Assembly (NCBI GenBank): GCA_044869955.1
Contig: JBIOYC010000055.1
Coordinates: 1 to 28,856 of the forward strand
Source: CALMKX01 sp044869955
Lineage (GTDB): Bacteria; Acidobacteriota; Thermoanaerobaculia; Multivoradales; SZUA-115
Direction of reading: 5' to 3'
Length of the DNA: 28,856 bases
The notes beneath the pieces were generated by a model that saw only the letters and a list, made by a program, of their open reading frames with translations, did no database searches and was not told the DNA's origin. A program made the translations under genes and the position numbers. The first letter of the stretch is position 1, and the number at the start of each line of letters is the position of its first letter. Positions 22,001 to 28,856 of this stretch are shown here, piece by piece.

Positions 22001-23938
22001 TTACAACTCCGGCGACCGGCTCCCCACCTTCTCACGCAGGCGGGCGAGGAAGTCGGCCGGCTCGACAGATCCCAGATCCTCACCGTTGCGCAGGCGCACG
22101 GCAATGGTGCCGGTCTCCTCCTCGCGGGCGCCCACCACCAGCATGTAGGGCACCTTCTGCAGCTGGGCCTCGCGGATCTTGTAGCCCAGCTTCTCGTTTC
22201 GCCCGTCGACCTCCACCCGCACCCCGGCCTCGGCGAGGTGGGCCCGGACCTGCTCGCAATAGCCGAGGAAGCGCTCCGAAACCGGCAGCACCACGGCCTG
22301 GACCGGTGCCAGCCAGGGCGGGAAGGCCCCGGCCGTATGCTCGATGAGGATGCCCAGGAAGCGCTCGACCGAGCCCAGCATGGCGCGGTGGATCATCACC
22401 GGCCGGCGAGACGAGCCGTCGGCGACGACGTACTCGAGGTCGAAGCGCTGGGGCAGCTGGTAGTCGAGCTGGACGGTGCCCAGCTGCCACTGGCGGCCGA
22501 GGGCGTCACGGACCAGGAAGTCCACCTTGGGGCCGTAGAAGGCGCCGTCGCCTTCGTTCAAGGTGTAGGCCAGGCCACGACTGTCGAGAGCTCGGCGCAG
22601 CCCCGCCTCGGCGACGTCCCATTGCTCGTCGCTGCCGACCCGCTTCTCCGGCCGGGTGCCGATGCAGATCTGCACGTCCGAGAAGGCGAAGGTGTCGTAG
22701 ATGTCGAGGATGATGCCGACCGCCCGCAGCACCTCGGCCTCCACCTGCTCGTCGGTGCAGAAGACGTGGGCGTCGTCCTGGGCGAAGGAGCGGACTCGCG
22801 TCAAGCCCGAGGTGACCCCCGACCTCTCGTAGCGGTGGAGCCGCCCGAAGTCGGAGTAGCGGATCGGCAGGTCGCGGTAGGAGTGCTTGCCGACCGCGTA
22901 GATCAGGCAGTGAGTCGGGCAGTTCATCGGCTTGACGGCGTACTGGCGCTCGTCGACCTCCGAGAAGAACATGTTCTCGCGGTAGTTCGCCCAGTGCCCG
23001 GAGGTGTGCCAGAGCTCGACGTCGAGGATCTGGGGCGTCACCACCTCGCCGTAACCGTTACGGGTGTTCAGCTCGCGGACGTAGCCGATCAAGGTGTTGT
23101 AGATCACCGCGCCCTTGGGATGGAAGAAGGGAGAGGCCGGCGCGAGGGGGTTGAAGCTGAACAGGTCGAGCTCCGGACCGAGCCGGCGATGATCGCGCAG
23201 GCGGGCCTGCTCCATCCGCTCGAGGTAGGCGTCGAGCTCGGCCTTGCTGACGAAGGCCGTGCCGTAGATGCGTTGCAGCTTCTCGCCGGCCTCGTCGCCC
23301 TTGAAGTAGACGCCGGATGCCTCGAGGAGCTTCACGGCACCGATCTGCGAGGCCCGCTGGACGTGGGGGCCGCGGCAGAGATCGGTGAAGGCGCCGTGGC
23401 GGTAGAGGGTGATGGTCTCCCCCTCGGGGATGTCCTTCAGGCGCTCGAGCTTCAAGGTGAAGCCCAGGTCGCGGAAGATCCGCGCGGCCTCCTCGCGGGA
23501 GACCTCGACCCGCTCGAAGGGGCTGTCCTCGGCGAAGATCTCGCGCATCTTGCCCTCGATCCGTTCGAGGTCCTCGGGGGTGAAGGCACGGGGAAAGCGG
23601 AAGTCGTACTGGAACTTCTCGGAGTGGTCCTGGCGGCCGGCGTCGTACTCGGCTTCGGGCCAGAGGCGGCGCACGGCGTCGGCCAGCACGTGCTCGGCCG
23701 AGTGCCGGATGAGCTCGCCAGCCTCCGGGCTCTTGGTCGTGAACAGTCGAAAGGCCCCGCCTCGCGCGAGCGGCGTGCGCAGGTCGAGCCGGACGCCGTC
23801 GAGCTCCGCGCCCACCGCATCCTTGGCCAGCCGCGGGCCGATCGACGCGGCCACCTCGAGCGGAGTCGTCCCGGGCGGGACCTCTCGGATGGATCCGTCG
23901 GGCAGAGCAAGCCTGAGAGGCTCGAGGAGATCGGCCAT
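22001..23938 (-). CDS. thrS: Threonyl-tRNA synthetase
   Basis: A 645-aa class II synthetase of normal length. It has an N-terminal TGS domain (residues ~5-66), an editing domain with the HSAEH motif (79-83) and the LCRGPHV block, a catalytic core with MNCPTHCLIYAV (zinc-binding Cys) and RYSDFGRLHRYERSGVTSGLTRVRSFAQDDAHVFC, motif 3 around RPVMIHRAMLGSVERF, and the C-terminal anticodon-binding domain. It charges tRNA-Thr and clears mischarged Ser. The start is ATG at 23938 with GAGG 6 nt upstream. It opens the translation cluster directly downstream of two tRNA-Val genes and may share their transcript. Confidence 0.97.
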   Translation of the reverse strand: MADLLEPLRLALPDGSIREVPPGTTPLEVAASIGPRLAKDAVGAELDGVRLDLRTPLARGGAFRLFTTKSPEAGELIRHSAEHVLADAVRRLWPEAEYDAGRQDHSEKFQYDFRFPRAFTPEDLERIEGKMREIFAEDSPFERVEVSREEAARIFRDLGFTLKLERLKDIPEGETITLYRHGAFTDLCRGPHVQRASQIGAVKLLEASGVYFKGDEAGEKLQRIYGTAFVSKAELDAYLERMEQARLRDHRRLGPELDLFSFNPLAPASPFFHPKGAVIYNTLIGYVRELNTRNGYGEVVTPQILDVELWHTSGHWANYRENMFFSEVDERQYAVKPMNCPTHCLIYAVGKHSYRDLPIRYSDFGRLHRYERSGVTSGLTRVRSFAQDDAHVFCTDEQVEAEVLRAVGIILDIYDTFAFSDVQICIGTRPEKRVGSDEQWDVAEAGLRRALDSRGLAYTLNEGDGAFYGPKVDFLVRDALGRQWQLGTVQLDYQLPQRFDLEYVVADGSSRRPVMIHRAMLGSVERFLGILIEHTAGAFPPWLAPVQAVVLPVSERFLGYCEQVRAHLAEAGVRVEVDGRNEKLGYKIREAQLQKVPYMLVVGAREEETGTIAVRLRNGEDLGSVEPADFLARLREKVGSRSPEL

Positions 23939-23993
23939 GGAGAACCTCTGTACGAACTAGGTAGTGAGGAAAGTGGCGAGGAGAGCCGGGGCG

Positions 23994-24070
23994 TGGTAGG
24001 CGCTAGCGGACTTGAACCGCTGACCTCTACCGTGTGAAGGTAGCGCTCTAACCAACTGAGCTAAGCGCCT
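23994..24070 (-). tRNA. tRNA-Val (anticodon CAC), CCA encoded
   Basis: A 77-nt cloverleaf. The acceptor stem AGGCGCT/AGCGCCT pairs fully, the D arm is GCTC/GAGC, the anticodon stem CTACC/GGTAG has loop TTCACAC (anticodon CAC, reads GUG), the T arm is AGCGG/CCGCT with loop TTCAAGT, then A73 and encoded CCA. The stem starts with A1-U72 rather than the common G1-C72. Confidence 0.95.
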
Positions 24071-24116
24071 GGACATCTCCTGCATCCTTCGAACCGAACC
24101 CGCCTGCGGGCTCGGA

Positions 24117-24193
24117 TGGTAGGCCCGAGCGGACTTGAACCGCTGACCTCTACGATGTCAACGTAGCGCTCTAACCAACTGAGCTACGGGCCT
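24117..24193 (-). tRNA. tRNA-Val (anticodon GAC), CCA encoded
   Basis: A 77-nt cloverleaf. The acceptor stem AGGCCCG/CGGGCCT pairs fully, and the anticodon stem CTACG/CGTAG has loop TTGACAT (anticodon GAC, reads GUC/GUU). A73 and encoded CCA follow. The D, variable and T arms are identical to those of the CAC gene 46 nt downstream; only acceptor and anticodon-arm bases differ, indicating local duplication. Confidence 0.95.
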
Positions 24194-24221
24194 GAGCTTG
24201 CGCGGCAACCGCGAGGCGGAG

Positions 24222-24251
24222 AGGCTAGCAGAGGGGCCGAGGAGAGGTCAA
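24222..24251 (-). promoter_or_regulatory. Promoter of the tRNA-Val pair
   Basis: The minus strand reads TTGACC (24246-24251), an 18-nt spacer and TAGCCT (24222-24227), with a predicted start near 24215, about 20 nt before the mature 5' end of the first tRNA. Confidence 0.45.
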
Positions 24252-24260
24252 CCGCGAGGC

Positions 24261-24677
24261 TCAGGCGGTCGCGAGCCGGCGCCGGATCTCGGCGGCGAAG
24301 GTCTCGAGATCCCCGAGGCGCTCCTCCACCACGTCGCGCACGATGGCGAGGTCCACCGCCACGTAACCATGCACCACGACGTTGCGGAAGCGGGCCATGC
24401 CAGCAAGCGGCTTGGCCAGCTCCGACGGCAGCCAGCCCGCCCGCACCAGCAGATCGAAGAGGTCGCGGTTGGTACGAGGCTCGCCCAGACGTTCGTCCGA
24501 AACGATGTGCGAAGCCACGTCCAGGCAAGCCTGAATGGCGACTTGGAGCGTGTAGAGCACGAAACGCTCCTCCCGCACGTCCACGGCGATCCGCTCCGGC
24601 CGTGCCAGCTCCCTGAGCTGCCGCACGTAGGTCTCGATCTCGGCGAGCTTCTTGGCCAACAGCTCCTGGTCGGTCAT
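24261..24677 (-). CDS. hepT: HepT-like HEPN-domain ribonuclease toxin
   Basis: A 138-aa all-helical HEPN (DUF86/HepT) protein. The RNase motif R-x4-H-x-Y is complete: Arg98, His103, Tyr105 in RNVVVHGY. In the studied MntA-HepT systems HepT is an RNase toxin and MntA inactivates it by adding AMP to the motif tyrosine. The start is ATG at 24677, overlapping the upstream nucleotidyltransferase stop as ATGA, so the pair is translationally coupled with antitoxin first. It is followed by the tRNA-Val promoter region. tRNAs are known targets of some HepT toxins, but which RNA is cut here cannot be told. Confidence 0.9.
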   Translation of the reverse strand: MTDQELLAKKLAEIETYVRQLRELARPERIAVDVREERFVLYTLQVAIQACLDVASHIVSDERLGEPRTNRDLFDLLVRAGWLPSELAKPLAGMARFRNVVVHGYVAVDLAIVRDVVEERLGDLETFAAEIRRRLATA

Positions 24678-25129
24678 TGCGGCTGGCGCTCCTTCCCTTC
24701 GAGCCGGCGGTAGCGGCGCAGGTGGGGCTCGAGGTCGAAGTACTCGTTCCGGGCTCGCACCTCGAAGCGGATGCGCACGCTCGGGTCCCAGTCGAGCAGC
24801 AGACGGCCATGGAGCATCACCTGCCGCACCAAGTCGATCGGCGCTTGGTTGAGCACCACCAGCTGCACCGGGCGACCGACAGCCTGCTCGAGGTTCTCTT
24901 CGAGATCGAGGGCAAGACCTTCGAGAGTCTGCGGCGGGTCCTGCCGAAATAGCACGGCCACGTCCACGTCGCTTTCCGGTCCGAATCCACCGCGAGCCAG
25001 ACTGCCGAAGAGGTACGCGGCAGCCAAGTCGTGGCGGGACTGATGGGAGAGGATCTGGCGAAGAGCTTCCTCGATCCCTTCTGGGGGTGGAGCCACACCG
25101 GATCTCGACGCCGCTGCCCGGACAGCCAT
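24674..25129 (-). CDS. mntA: MntA-like minimal nucleotidyltransferase antitoxin
   Basis: A 151-aa MNT-fold protein. The nucleotidyltransferase signature GS-x10-D-x-D is intact: Gly42-Ser43, Asp54 and Asp56 in FGSLARGGFGPESDVDVAVLF. Family members AMPylate their HepT partner. The start is ATG at 25129, with an extended -10 (TGG TACCAT) 7 nt upstream and no Shine-Dalgarno, so leaderless expression is likely; longer in-frame starts run into the divergent nuclease promoter region. It forms an operon with hepT. Confidence 0.9.
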   Translation of the reverse strand: MAVRAAASRSGVAPPPEGIEEALRQILSHQSRHDLAAAYLFGSLARGGFGPESDVDVAVLFRQDPPQTLEGLALDLEENLEQAVGRPVQLVVLNQAPIDLVRQVMLHGRLLLDWDPSVRIRFEVRARNEYFDLEPHLRRYRRLEGKERQPQ

Positions 25130-25136
25130 AGCCGAG

Positions 25137-25145
25137 ATGGTACCA
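25137..25145 (-). promoter_or_regulatory. Extended -10 promoter of mntA-hepT
   Basis: The minus strand reads TGG TACCAT, ending 7 nt before the mntA ATG. It shares a 61-nt intergenic gap with the oppositely directed nuclease promoter. Confidence 0.4.
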
Positions 25146-25173
25146 GGCTCCACTCTACTGGCTCGGTCGCTCC

Positions 25174-25182
25174 TGCTACACT
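25174..25182 (+). promoter_or_regulatory. Extended -10 promoter of the beta-CASP nuclease gene
   Basis: TGC TACACT, ending 8 nt before the ATG at 25191. There is no Shine-Dalgarno (upstream CTCCCCCGCC is pyrimidine-rich), so a leaderless or near-leaderless mRNA is predicted. Confidence 0.5.
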
Positions 25183-25190
25183 CCCCCGCC

Positions 25191-26585
25191 ATGGCCCACG
25201 TCACCTTTCTCGGGGCGGCCGGTTGCGTGACTGGCAGCTCGACGCTGCTCGAATTCGGCGCTACTCGGCTGCTGGTCGATTGCGGCATGTTCCAGGGCGA
25301 GGAGGAGCTGCAGCAGCGGAACCATGCGCCTTTCCTCTTCGCGCCCCACGAGCTCGACGCCGTGGTCCTGACGCACGCTCACCTCGACCACTCGGGATTG
25401 CTGCCCAAGCTGGTGGCGGCGGGCTTTCGCGGGCCGATCTACGTTTCGCGCGCCAGCCGAGCCCTGGTGGCGCTGATCCTCGAGGATTCGGGTGAGATCC
25501 AGGAGGAGCAAGCGCGCTACGCCCGGCGCAAGGGCTACAGCCGACACGGCGACCCCCGGCCCCTCTACACCGTGGCCGACGTCGCCGAGACGATCAAGAT
25601 GCTGCAAGCCCTGCCCTTCGACGAGAGCCGGGAGATCCTGCCGGGGATCCACCTGCGCCTGCGCCGGGCCGGTCACCTGCTCGGCGCCGCGTCGCTCGAG
25701 ATCGCGGCGAAGGGTGCGGACGGCGAGCGCCGGCGCTGGTGCTTCTCCGGCGACGTCGGCCGCTACGACGTGCCGATCCTGAAGGACCCACAGCCTCCCC
25801 TCGACCCACCCGACACCCTGCTCCTCGAGTCCACCTACGGCGACCGTTTGCACGCCAAGGAGGACTCCGCTGCCCGGCTCGAGGAGATCATCCGCAACAC
25901 CTTCGCGCGCGGGGGCATGGTGATCATCCCCGCCTTCGCCCTCGGCCGCACCCAGGAGGTGCTCTACGACCTGGCCGAGCTCGCCGAGCGCGGCGCGGTG
26001 GACCCCGGCTCGGTGTTCCTCGACAGCCCGATGGCGATCGACGCCACCGCCCTCTACCAGCAAGCCAGCAGCGAGCACGACGAAGACCTGGCCGAGCTCG
26101 TGACGAGCGGCGACTCCCCCCTCGCGACCGGTCTCTTCCGGCGTTGCCGGCGGTCGGAGGACTCGAAGGCCCTGAACTCCCGGCGCGAGCCGGCCGTCAT
26201 CGTCGCCGCGAGCGGCATGGCGGAGGCCGGGCGGGTGGTCCATCACCTCCTCCACCGCCTGCCCGACCGCAACAGCTCGGTGGTCTTCACCGGCTACCAA
26301 GCATCCGGCACTCGCGGCCGGGCGTTGCTCGAGGGAGCTTCCTTCGTTGGCATCCACGGACACGAGGTGGCCGTTCGGGCCGAGATCCACGCCCTCCACG
26401 GCCTCTCGGCCCATGCCGACCGCGACGAGCTGCTGCACTGGTGCCGCGCCCTGCCCGGCGTGCCCTCGCGGGTCTTCCTGAACCACGGCGAGGATCCGGC
26501 TCGCAAGGCGTTGGCGGCCTCCCTGACCGACCTCGGCTTCCCGCGGCCGGAGCTGCCGGCGATCGGTACCCGCGTGCCCTGGTGA
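25191..26585 (+). CDS. Metallo-beta-lactamase/beta-CASP RNA-processing nuclease (CPSF73-like)
   Basis: A 464-aa cytoplasmic enzyme. Metal-site motifs are HAHLDH (62-67), RAGHLLGAASLEI, FSGDVGR and the C-terminal LSAHADRDELLHW. Between them is the beta-CASP cap: LLESTYGDRLH, IPAFALGRTQEVLY, DSPMA, IVAASGMAEAGRVVHHL and FTGYQASGTRGRALLEG. Family members are exo/endoribonucleases similar to the CPSF73/YSH1 and archaeal FttA group and act on RNA. The start is ATG at 25191, since MAHVTFLGAAGCVTGSS is the usual N-terminus. It is monocistronic and divergent from the toxin-antitoxin pair. Confidence 0.93.
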   Translation: MAHVTFLGAAGCVTGSSTLLEFGATRLLVDCGMFQGEEELQQRNHAPFLFAPHELDAVVLTHAHLDHSGLLPKLVAAGFRGPIYVSRASRALVALILEDSGEIQEEQARYARRKGYSRHGDPRPLYTVADVAETIKMLQALPFDESREILPGIHLRLRRAGHLLGAASLEIAAKGADGERRRWCFSGDVGRYDVPILKDPQPPLDPPDTLLLESTYGDRLHAKEDSAARLEEIIRNTFARGGMVIIPAFALGRTQEVLYDLAELAERGAVDPGSVFLDSPMAIDATALYQQASSEHDEDLAELVTSGDSPLATGLFRRCRRSEDSKALNSRREPAVIVAASGMAEAGRVVHHLLHRLPDRNSSVVFTGYQASGTRGRALLEGASFVGIHGHEVAVRAEIHALHGLSAHADRDELLHWCRALPGVPSRVFLNHGEDPARKALAASLTDLGFPRPELPAIGTRVPW

Positions 26586-26641
26586 GCGCCCGAACGTAAT
26601 CCGAGCCTTAACCCTCGCCGCCTAACCTCCCGGCAGTGCCG

Positions 26642-26657
26642 TGAGCCGCCCGGCTCA
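26642..26657 (+). other. Small hairpin between the nuclease and response-regulator genes
   Basis: TGAGCC-4 nt-GGCTCA, 20 nt before the response-regulator start codon. It has no U-tract; it could affect translation of the regulator or end the nuclease transcript. Confidence 0.3.
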
Positions 26658-26677
26658 GCCGCCCGGGAGGAGGGCTG

Positions 26678-27046
26678 GTGCAGATCAAGACGATCCTGCT
26701 GGTGGACGACGCCAAGACGACCCTGTTCCTGGAGGAGATGCTCCTCGCCGGGAAGTACCGGGTGGTCAAGGCCACCAGCGGCCCCGAGGCCCTGAGCCGG
26801 GCCGAGGCCGAGCGGCCCGACCTGGTCCTCCTCGACCTGGTGATGCCCGAGATGGACGGCCTCGAGACCTGTCGCCGCCTGCGTGCTCTCGAGGCCACCC
26901 GCGACGTGCCGATCCTCTTCGTCACCCCCAGGGGTGAGGAGGACCGGCTCGCCGATCGCCCTGCCTGCTCTCCGAGCGACGTGATCACCAAGCCGATTCA
27001 GGGCCCCGAGCTGCTCACCAAGGTCCGTAGCCTCCTCCCCGAGTAA
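26678..27046 (+). CDS. Single-domain response regulator (CheY-like receiver)
   Basis: A 122-aa stand-alone receiver domain. The acidic pair Asp10/Asp11 (LLVDDAK), phospho-acceptor Asp53 (LLDLVMPEMDG), Thr83 (FVTPRG) and Lys105 (ITKPIQ) are all present, so it should be phosphorylatable. There is no output domain, so it works by protein contact. The start is GTG at 26678 with GGAGGAGGG upstream. No histidine kinase lies nearby. The following gene, 75 nt downstream on the same strand, is a candidate partner. Confidence 0.93.
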   Translation: MQIKTILLVDDAKTTLFLEEMLLAGKYRVVKATSGPEALSRAEAERPDLVLLDLVMPEMDGLETCRRLRALEATRDVPILFVTPRGEEDRLADRPACSPSDVITKPIQGPELLTKVRSLLPE

Positions 27047-27072
27047 ACAGCTGTCCCCTTCTCCACCGCCAG

Positions 27073-27090
27073 CGGGAACCTTGTTTCCCG
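27073..27090 (+). terminator. Hairpin after the response-regulator gene, terminator-like
   Basis: A perfect 6-bp stem CGGGAA/TTCCCG with a 6-nt loop, 27 nt after the stop codon. No U-tract follows, so termination is uncertain. Confidence 0.3.
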
Positions 27091-27121
27091 GAGGCTGTGC
27101 ACCGGCATCCCTGCGTTAGCT

Positions 27122-27688
27122 GTGGGCAAGCCCGACTTCGCCATGACCCGCCCCGCGCTCCTCGAGACCGCCGCCGAGGCCGACGACCCCTTGCTGAAGC
27201 GCTGGCGGGGGGTGCTCGACGATCTGCGCTCCGGTCACTTCTCGATCACTCGCGCGCTCGCGGCCCTGACCCTGGTGGCGGAGTCGGCCGAACGGGCGGT
27301 GCTGCTCCTCGCTCTCGACGACCATCTGGTGGCCCTCGGCGCGTTCGGCTTCGCCGAGCCCAGCGGCCTGGCCCTCGCCCTGGCCACCCGGCGGCTGGTC
27401 CTGCCCGCCACCGCGGCGCCGCGGTTTCGCCAGGTGATCCGGGAGGGCAGGGTTCGGGTCATCCACTTCGACGCCGGCGACCTGCCGCCCGTGCTCGCCG
27501 CGCGGATCGGGCGACCGCGCCGCCCAGAGGGGATCCTGCTGCCCGTGGCGGGGAAGAGCCGAGGCCACTCGGTGATCTATGCCGACAACGGGCCTCTCGA
27601 CTTGCCCATCGCCAGTCCGGAGACGCTCGCGACCGCCGTCGCCGAGGTGGTGCGGGCCTTCGACGCCGCTCAGGCCGGAAGCGCCTGA
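27122..27688 (+). CDS. Unrecognised protein, possibly a GAF-like regulatory module
   Basis: A 188-aa soluble protein with no signal peptide or membrane span. Residues ~8-50 are helical; the rest alternates strands and helices (AVLLLALDDHLVALGAFGF, then ILLPVAGKSRGHSVIYADNG). This resembles the GAF-like C-terminal module attached to DUF4388 or response-regulator proteins in myxobacteria and acidobacteria; that likeness is from memory and weak. Start choice is open: GTG at 27122 or ATG at 27143, neither with a ribosome binding site. It follows the receiver gene and precedes tRNA-Ala, so a two-component role is an inference from position. Confidence 0.7.
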   Translation: MGKPDFAMTRPALLETAAEADDPLLKRWRGVLDDLRSGHFSITRALAALTLVAESAERAVLLLALDDHLVALGAFGFAEPSGLALALATRRLVLPATAAPRFRQVIREGRVRVIHFDAGDLPPVLAARIGRPRRPEGILLPVAGKSRGHSVIYADNGPLDLPIASPETLATAVAEVVRAFDAAQAGSA

Positions 27689-27694
27689 TCGCTC

Positions 27695-27723
27695 TTGCCC
27701 GCTCCCGGCCGGGTGGGTACAAT
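27695..27723 (+). promoter_or_regulatory. Promoter of tRNA-Ala
   Basis: TTGCCC (27695-27700), a 17-nt spacer and TACAAT (27718-27723), with a predicted start near 27730, about 13 nt before the mature tRNA. Confidence 0.6.
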
Positions 27724-27742
27724 GGCGCCTCCCGCTTGCCCC

Positions 27743-27818
27743 GGGGCAGTAGCTCAGCTGGGAGAGCACCACGTTCGCAACGTGGGGGTCGAGGGTTCGA
27801 ATCCCTTCTGCTCCACCA
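27743..27818 (+). tRNA. tRNA-Ala (anticodon CGC), CCA encoded
   Basis: A 76-nt cloverleaf. The acceptor GGGGCAG/CTGCTCC contains the G3-U70 wobble that identifies alanine tRNAs, the D arm is GCTC/GAGC, the anticodon stem CCACG/CGTGG has loop TTCGCAA (anticodon CGC, reads GCG), the T arm is GAGGG/CCCTT with loop TTCGAAT, then A73 and CCA. Confidence 0.97.
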
Positions 27819-27875
27819 TTTCACTCACTTCGCGTGCCGCACTCCTGCCTGGGCTCTGCCAGACCGGAGCCGCGG

Positions 27876-28760
27876 TCAGGTTGAGGCGGCACCCAGCAAG
27901 ATGCGCGCTACGTCGTCAGGGCGCTCCAACGAGGAAAAGTGGCCGGTGCGGGGCAGGGTGAGTCGTCGAACATCCGCCAACGAGCTTGCCACCTGATCTC
28001 GCTCGGCGGGCCGAGACCAGTCATGGTCGCTGTAGACCAGGGTGACCGGCGCTGACACTGCCGCATAGCGGCTCCGCGCGTGGTTGAATCCCTCGAGGCT
28101 GCGGTAGACCGCTCGGGCCACCCTCGAGTAACCCTCGCGGCGGCCGCTTCTCAACAGCTCGAGCAAGAAGTCCTCTGGCAGCTTGGACTTGTCGACGAAG
28201 CCGCCGTGCAGCACTGCGCGCATGATCGGCCGGGGCTCGAGGCTGGCGAACACCGGTCCTATCCCGGGCAGCCGTACGCTCGTGATGATGAATCGGGCGA
28301 GCCAGTTGCCGCGCTCCAGTCCACTAGGGTAGTCGTAGCTGTTGAACGCAACGACCCTGTTCACCCTGCCTCCTAGATCGATCGATGCGGACAATGCGAG
28401 GGCGGCGCCGAGCGATTCACCGGCCAGCGTGACACCGTGAAGGTTCAGCCCACTGGCGAATTCGACGACCGCGGCTCGTAACTCCGGCTCCTCGTACCTT
28501 GCTCCTGCGACGATGTCCGACCATCCCATCCCTGAGAGATCCAGCGCATAGACCGTGTAGTGATCCCACAGCAGCGGAATCACTCGCTGGAAGTAGTCCA
28601 GCTGGGTGCGGACGGTGTGCATCAGAACCAGTGCCGGGCCAGTGCCCGCGGTGTAGTAGCGCAGCCGCGAACCATCGGCCCGCGTGAAAAACCGGACCTC
28701 GCCTCGGCCGTGGCTCCACGTTCTCGTGTAAGTCGTGTCTGGAACGTCGCTGTGCTGCAT
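27876..28760 (-). CDS. Alpha/beta hydrolase
   Basis: A 294-aa single-domain hydrolase. The nucleophile elbow GESLG (Ser116) lies in VTLAGESLGAALALS; an oxyanion-side motif LMHTVRTQLDYF, an acid candidate in VYSDHDWS (Asp245 or Asp247) and His274 in TGHFSSLE complete a plausible triad. Substrate cannot be told; relatives include esterases, epoxide hydrolases and dehalogenases. The start is ATG at 28760 with AGAGGA 5 nt upstream. It points toward tRNA-Ala, 57 nt away. Its base use looks less strictly GC-ending than its neighbours, consistent with later acquisition, but that is an impression, not a calculation. 28761-28856 shows no gene. Confidence 0.88.
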   Translation of the reverse strand: MQHSDVPDTTYTRTWSHGRGEVRFFTRADGSRLRYYTAGTGPALVLMHTVRTQLDYFQRVIPLLWDHYTVYALDLSGMGWSDIVAGARYEEPELRAAVVEFASGLNLHGVTLAGESLGAALALSASIDLGGRVNRVVAFNSYDYPSGLERGNWLARFIITSVRLPGIGPVFASLEPRPIMRAVLHGGFVDKSKLPEDFLLELLRSGRREGYSRVARAVYRSLEGFNHARSRYAAVSAPVTLVYSDHDWSRPAERDQVASSLADVRRLTLPRTGHFSSLERPDDVARILLGAAST

Positions 28761-28856
28761 CTCTTCCTCTCTAGGTCTGGGTGTCGGTCGATGTGCGAGC
28801 CCCACAGACTCGGAACGACGCGGCCTGGTCTTGCCCCGGCTATGCGGAGCTCTGCA

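Noticed and set aside
27791..28856. Attachment-site duplicate of the tRNA-Ala 3' end, as left by an integrated element
   Set aside because: I found no second copy of the T-arm/acceptor sequence in the remaining ~1 kb and no integrase gene, so an integrated element is not supported inside this window.

Overview
The window is about 70% GC and carries LPS genes (an O-antigen ligase-like protein, a PagL deacylase, an ArnT-type transferase), so it comes from a Gram-negative-type bacterium. The eukaryote-like Ser/Thr kinase beside an FHA-sigma54 activator, the order thrS-rpmI-rplT-pheS-pheT-zapA-6S-rny-ymdB and a PheT without its tRNA-binding domain fit Acidobacteriota, perhaps a Thermoanaerobaculia-like lineage. 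Myxococcota or another deltaproteobacterial lineage is the main alternative. The assignment is inferred from gene order and protein features, not from a search.

Layout. 1-4264 (minus): dxs, tlyA, nadK and a partial AsmA/TamB-like gene, tightly packed in one operon. 4423-4877 (minus): HicB/HicA-like toxin-antitoxin pair. 4947-6400 (minus): Trm112-like protein and O-antigen ligase-like protein. 6401-11865: a regulatory block. A 137-aa orphan protein (plus strand) sits behind a near-consensus sigma54 promoter and a helically phased heptamer array. It converges on an overlapping gene pair for an FHA-sigma54 activator and a Ser/Thr kinase with TPRs, preceded by a PagL lipid A deacylase. 11999-14463 (plus): polyprenyl-phosphate-type glycosyltransferase and ArnT-like glycosyltransferase. 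14514-14750 (plus): orphan AbrB/VapB-type antitoxin.

14755-23938 (minus): the long translation, division and RNA-decay cluster thrS, rpmI, rplT, pheS, pheT, a small coiled-coil gene, zapA, 6S RNA, rny and ymdB. infC is absent from its usual place between thrS and rpmI. 23994-24193: two tRNA-Val genes (CAC and GAC). 24261-25129 (minus): MntA-HepT toxin-antitoxin pair, divergent from a beta-CASP RNA-processing nuclease (25191-26585, plus). 26678-27688 (plus): a stand-alone response regulator and an unrecognised protein. 27743-27818: tRNA-Ala(CGC). 27876-28760 (minus): an alpha/beta hydrolase.

How it works together. The housekeeping genes cover isoprenoid synthesis, NADP synthesis, aminoacylation, ribosome assembly and mRNA turnover. 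Three toxin-antitoxin-type loci are inserted between them, and all three appear to use promoters whose -10 box lies 6-7 nt before the start codon, which predicts leaderless mRNAs. The most interesting unit is 6454-11280, which reads as a self-contained signalling circuit: kinase, phosphopeptide-binding sigma54 activator, and a dedicated sigma54 promoter driving an uncharacterised small protein.
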